A DNA stretch of 15,008 nucleotides, from the NCBI GenBank assembly GCA_041725875.1, contig JBGRQB010000105.1, forward strand, positions 1 to 15,008, read 5' to 3'. Below, piece after piece: positions 14,558-15,008 of this stretch; position 1 is the first letter of the stretch; every line of letters begins with the position of its first letter. The position numbers were made by a program, and so were the translations under genes. The DNA comes from JBGRQB01 sp041725875 (GTDB lineage: Bacteria > Bacteroidota > Ignavibacteria > Ignavibacteriales > Melioribacteraceae). The notes beneath the pieces are model-generated. The model was not told the DNA's origin. It saw nothing but the letters and a program-made list of their open reading frames with translations, and did no database searches.

Positions 14558-15008
14558 ATGAAAAAGGGGAAAGTACTTAGAATTACATCGGTTGTGGTTA
14601 TAGTTTTTCTTGGTGTGGTTGCAATGACATTTCTTGGAAATGCACAGAAATCAAGTGAGAAACGTCCCCCTAAGAATGATGTTAGGACAGTTGAGGTACA
14701 GGGTGTTAAATTTGGAAATATGACTTTACAAGTTGAGGGGAACGGATTAATTGAATCGCAGAAAACTCTTGAAATTACAGCCGAAGCAACCGGCAAAGTG
14801 GTTTTTGCAAAGAATAATCTGAAAAACGGTACATTTGTAAAACAAGGCGAAACCATATTAAAGATTGATCCGCGTGAAGTAAGAAATGATCTTTTCTCAT
14901 TAAGAAGTGATTTCCTTAATTCAGTTGCATCTATTTTGCCTGAAATGAAAATTGAAGACAAAACAATCTATAATAAATGGCTTGCTTATTTTAGAAGCAT
15001 AAACATTG
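14558..15008 (+). CDS. RND-type efflux periplasmic adaptor (membrane fusion protein), 3' end cut by window
   Basis: The first 150 codons are visible and open to the right edge. After a basic start (MKKGKVLR), residues 9-27 form a hydrophobic signal or anchor helix. No lipobox cysteine follows, so it is probably not a lipoprotein. Residues about 42-106 carry the beginning of a membrane-fusion-protein fold: VRTVEVQGVKFGNM, VEGNGLIESQKTLEI, then TAEATGKVVFAKNN and LKNGTFVKQGETILKIDPRE, the lipoyl-like half-motif of HlyD/AcrA-family adaptors. DLFSLRSDFLNSV may begin the helical hairpin. Such proteins link an inner-membrane RND or ABC pump to an outer-membrane channel. The pump genes would lie to the right. 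AAGGAG (14547-14552) precedes the ATG. Family assignment is good; RND versus MacA-like partner cannot be decided from this fragment. Confidence 0.8.
   Translation, partial: MKKGKVLRITSVVVIVFLGVVAMTFLGNAQKSSEKRPPKNDVRTVEVQGVKFGNMTLQVEGNGLIESQKTLEITAEATGKVVFAKNNLKNGTFVKQGETILKIDPREVRNDLFSLRSDFLNSVASILPEMKIEDKTIYNKWLAYFRSINI

Noticed and set aside
14539..14961. 140-codon open frame on the - strand at the right edge
   Set aside because: Antisense to the efflux adaptor, whose + strand frame has a good ribosome site, a signal helix and lipoyl-like motifs.
1..15008. CRISPR arrays, tRNA or rRNA genes, insertion sequences, prophage or defence genes
   Set aside because: I looked for regularly spaced repeats, tRNA-like cloverleaf ends, transposase motifs and terminal inverted repeats and saw none. 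The window is densely filled by chemosensory, chaperonin and efflux genes.

Overview
This is an AT-rich window from a bacterium that uses strong Shine-Dalgarno sequences. Every gene with a visible start has a GGAGG- or GAGG-like site, and groESL has a textbook TTGACT-17-TATATT promoter with a perfect CIRCE operator. That combination argues against a typical Bacteroidia genome, which generally lacks SD sites and uses a different promoter. The protein style (GroES/GroEL sequence, c-heme chemoreceptors, CheA-REC hybrid) fits the Ignavibacteria/Melioribacter part of the FCB group. This assignment is inference, not proof.

Layout: (1) nt 2-2869, a CheA kinase cut by the left edge, with two CheW-like segments and a C-terminal receiver domain; (2) nt 2886-3395, CheW; (3) nt 3436-12270, four consecutive transmembrane chemoreceptors (MCP1-MCP4). 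All of these lie on the + strand with gaps of 16-74 nt, so they are probably one chemosensory operon. (4) nt 12295-12317, a convergent terminator. (5) On the - strand, groEL (12348-13997) and groES (14043-14324), transcribed from a sigma70-type promoter with a CIRCE operator. (6) Divergent from these on the + strand, the first 150 codons of an RND-type efflux membrane-fusion protein, cut by the right edge.

How the genes work together: the receptors sense periplasmic signals through four ectodomains of three kinds. MCP1 and MCP4 carry a Tll0287/DUF3365 domain with a covalent-heme CxxCH motif, MCP2 a PilJ/NarX-type four-helix domain, and MCP3 a double Cache domain. CheW couples receptors to CheA, whose own receiver domain may act as phosphate sink or output. 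No cheY, cheR, cheB or cheD is visible.

The most notable feature is the receptor set. MCP1-3 share a nearly identical long signalling hairpin, clearly duplicated and probably homogenised. MCP4 carries the same heme sensor as MCP1 but on a completely different output: multiple HAMP-like repeats, a PAS domain with a four-cysteine cluster, a signalling hairpin about six heptads shorter per arm, and a C-terminal EFEKF peptide resembling a CheR/CheB tether. One heme signal may therefore be read into two physically distinct receptor arrays.
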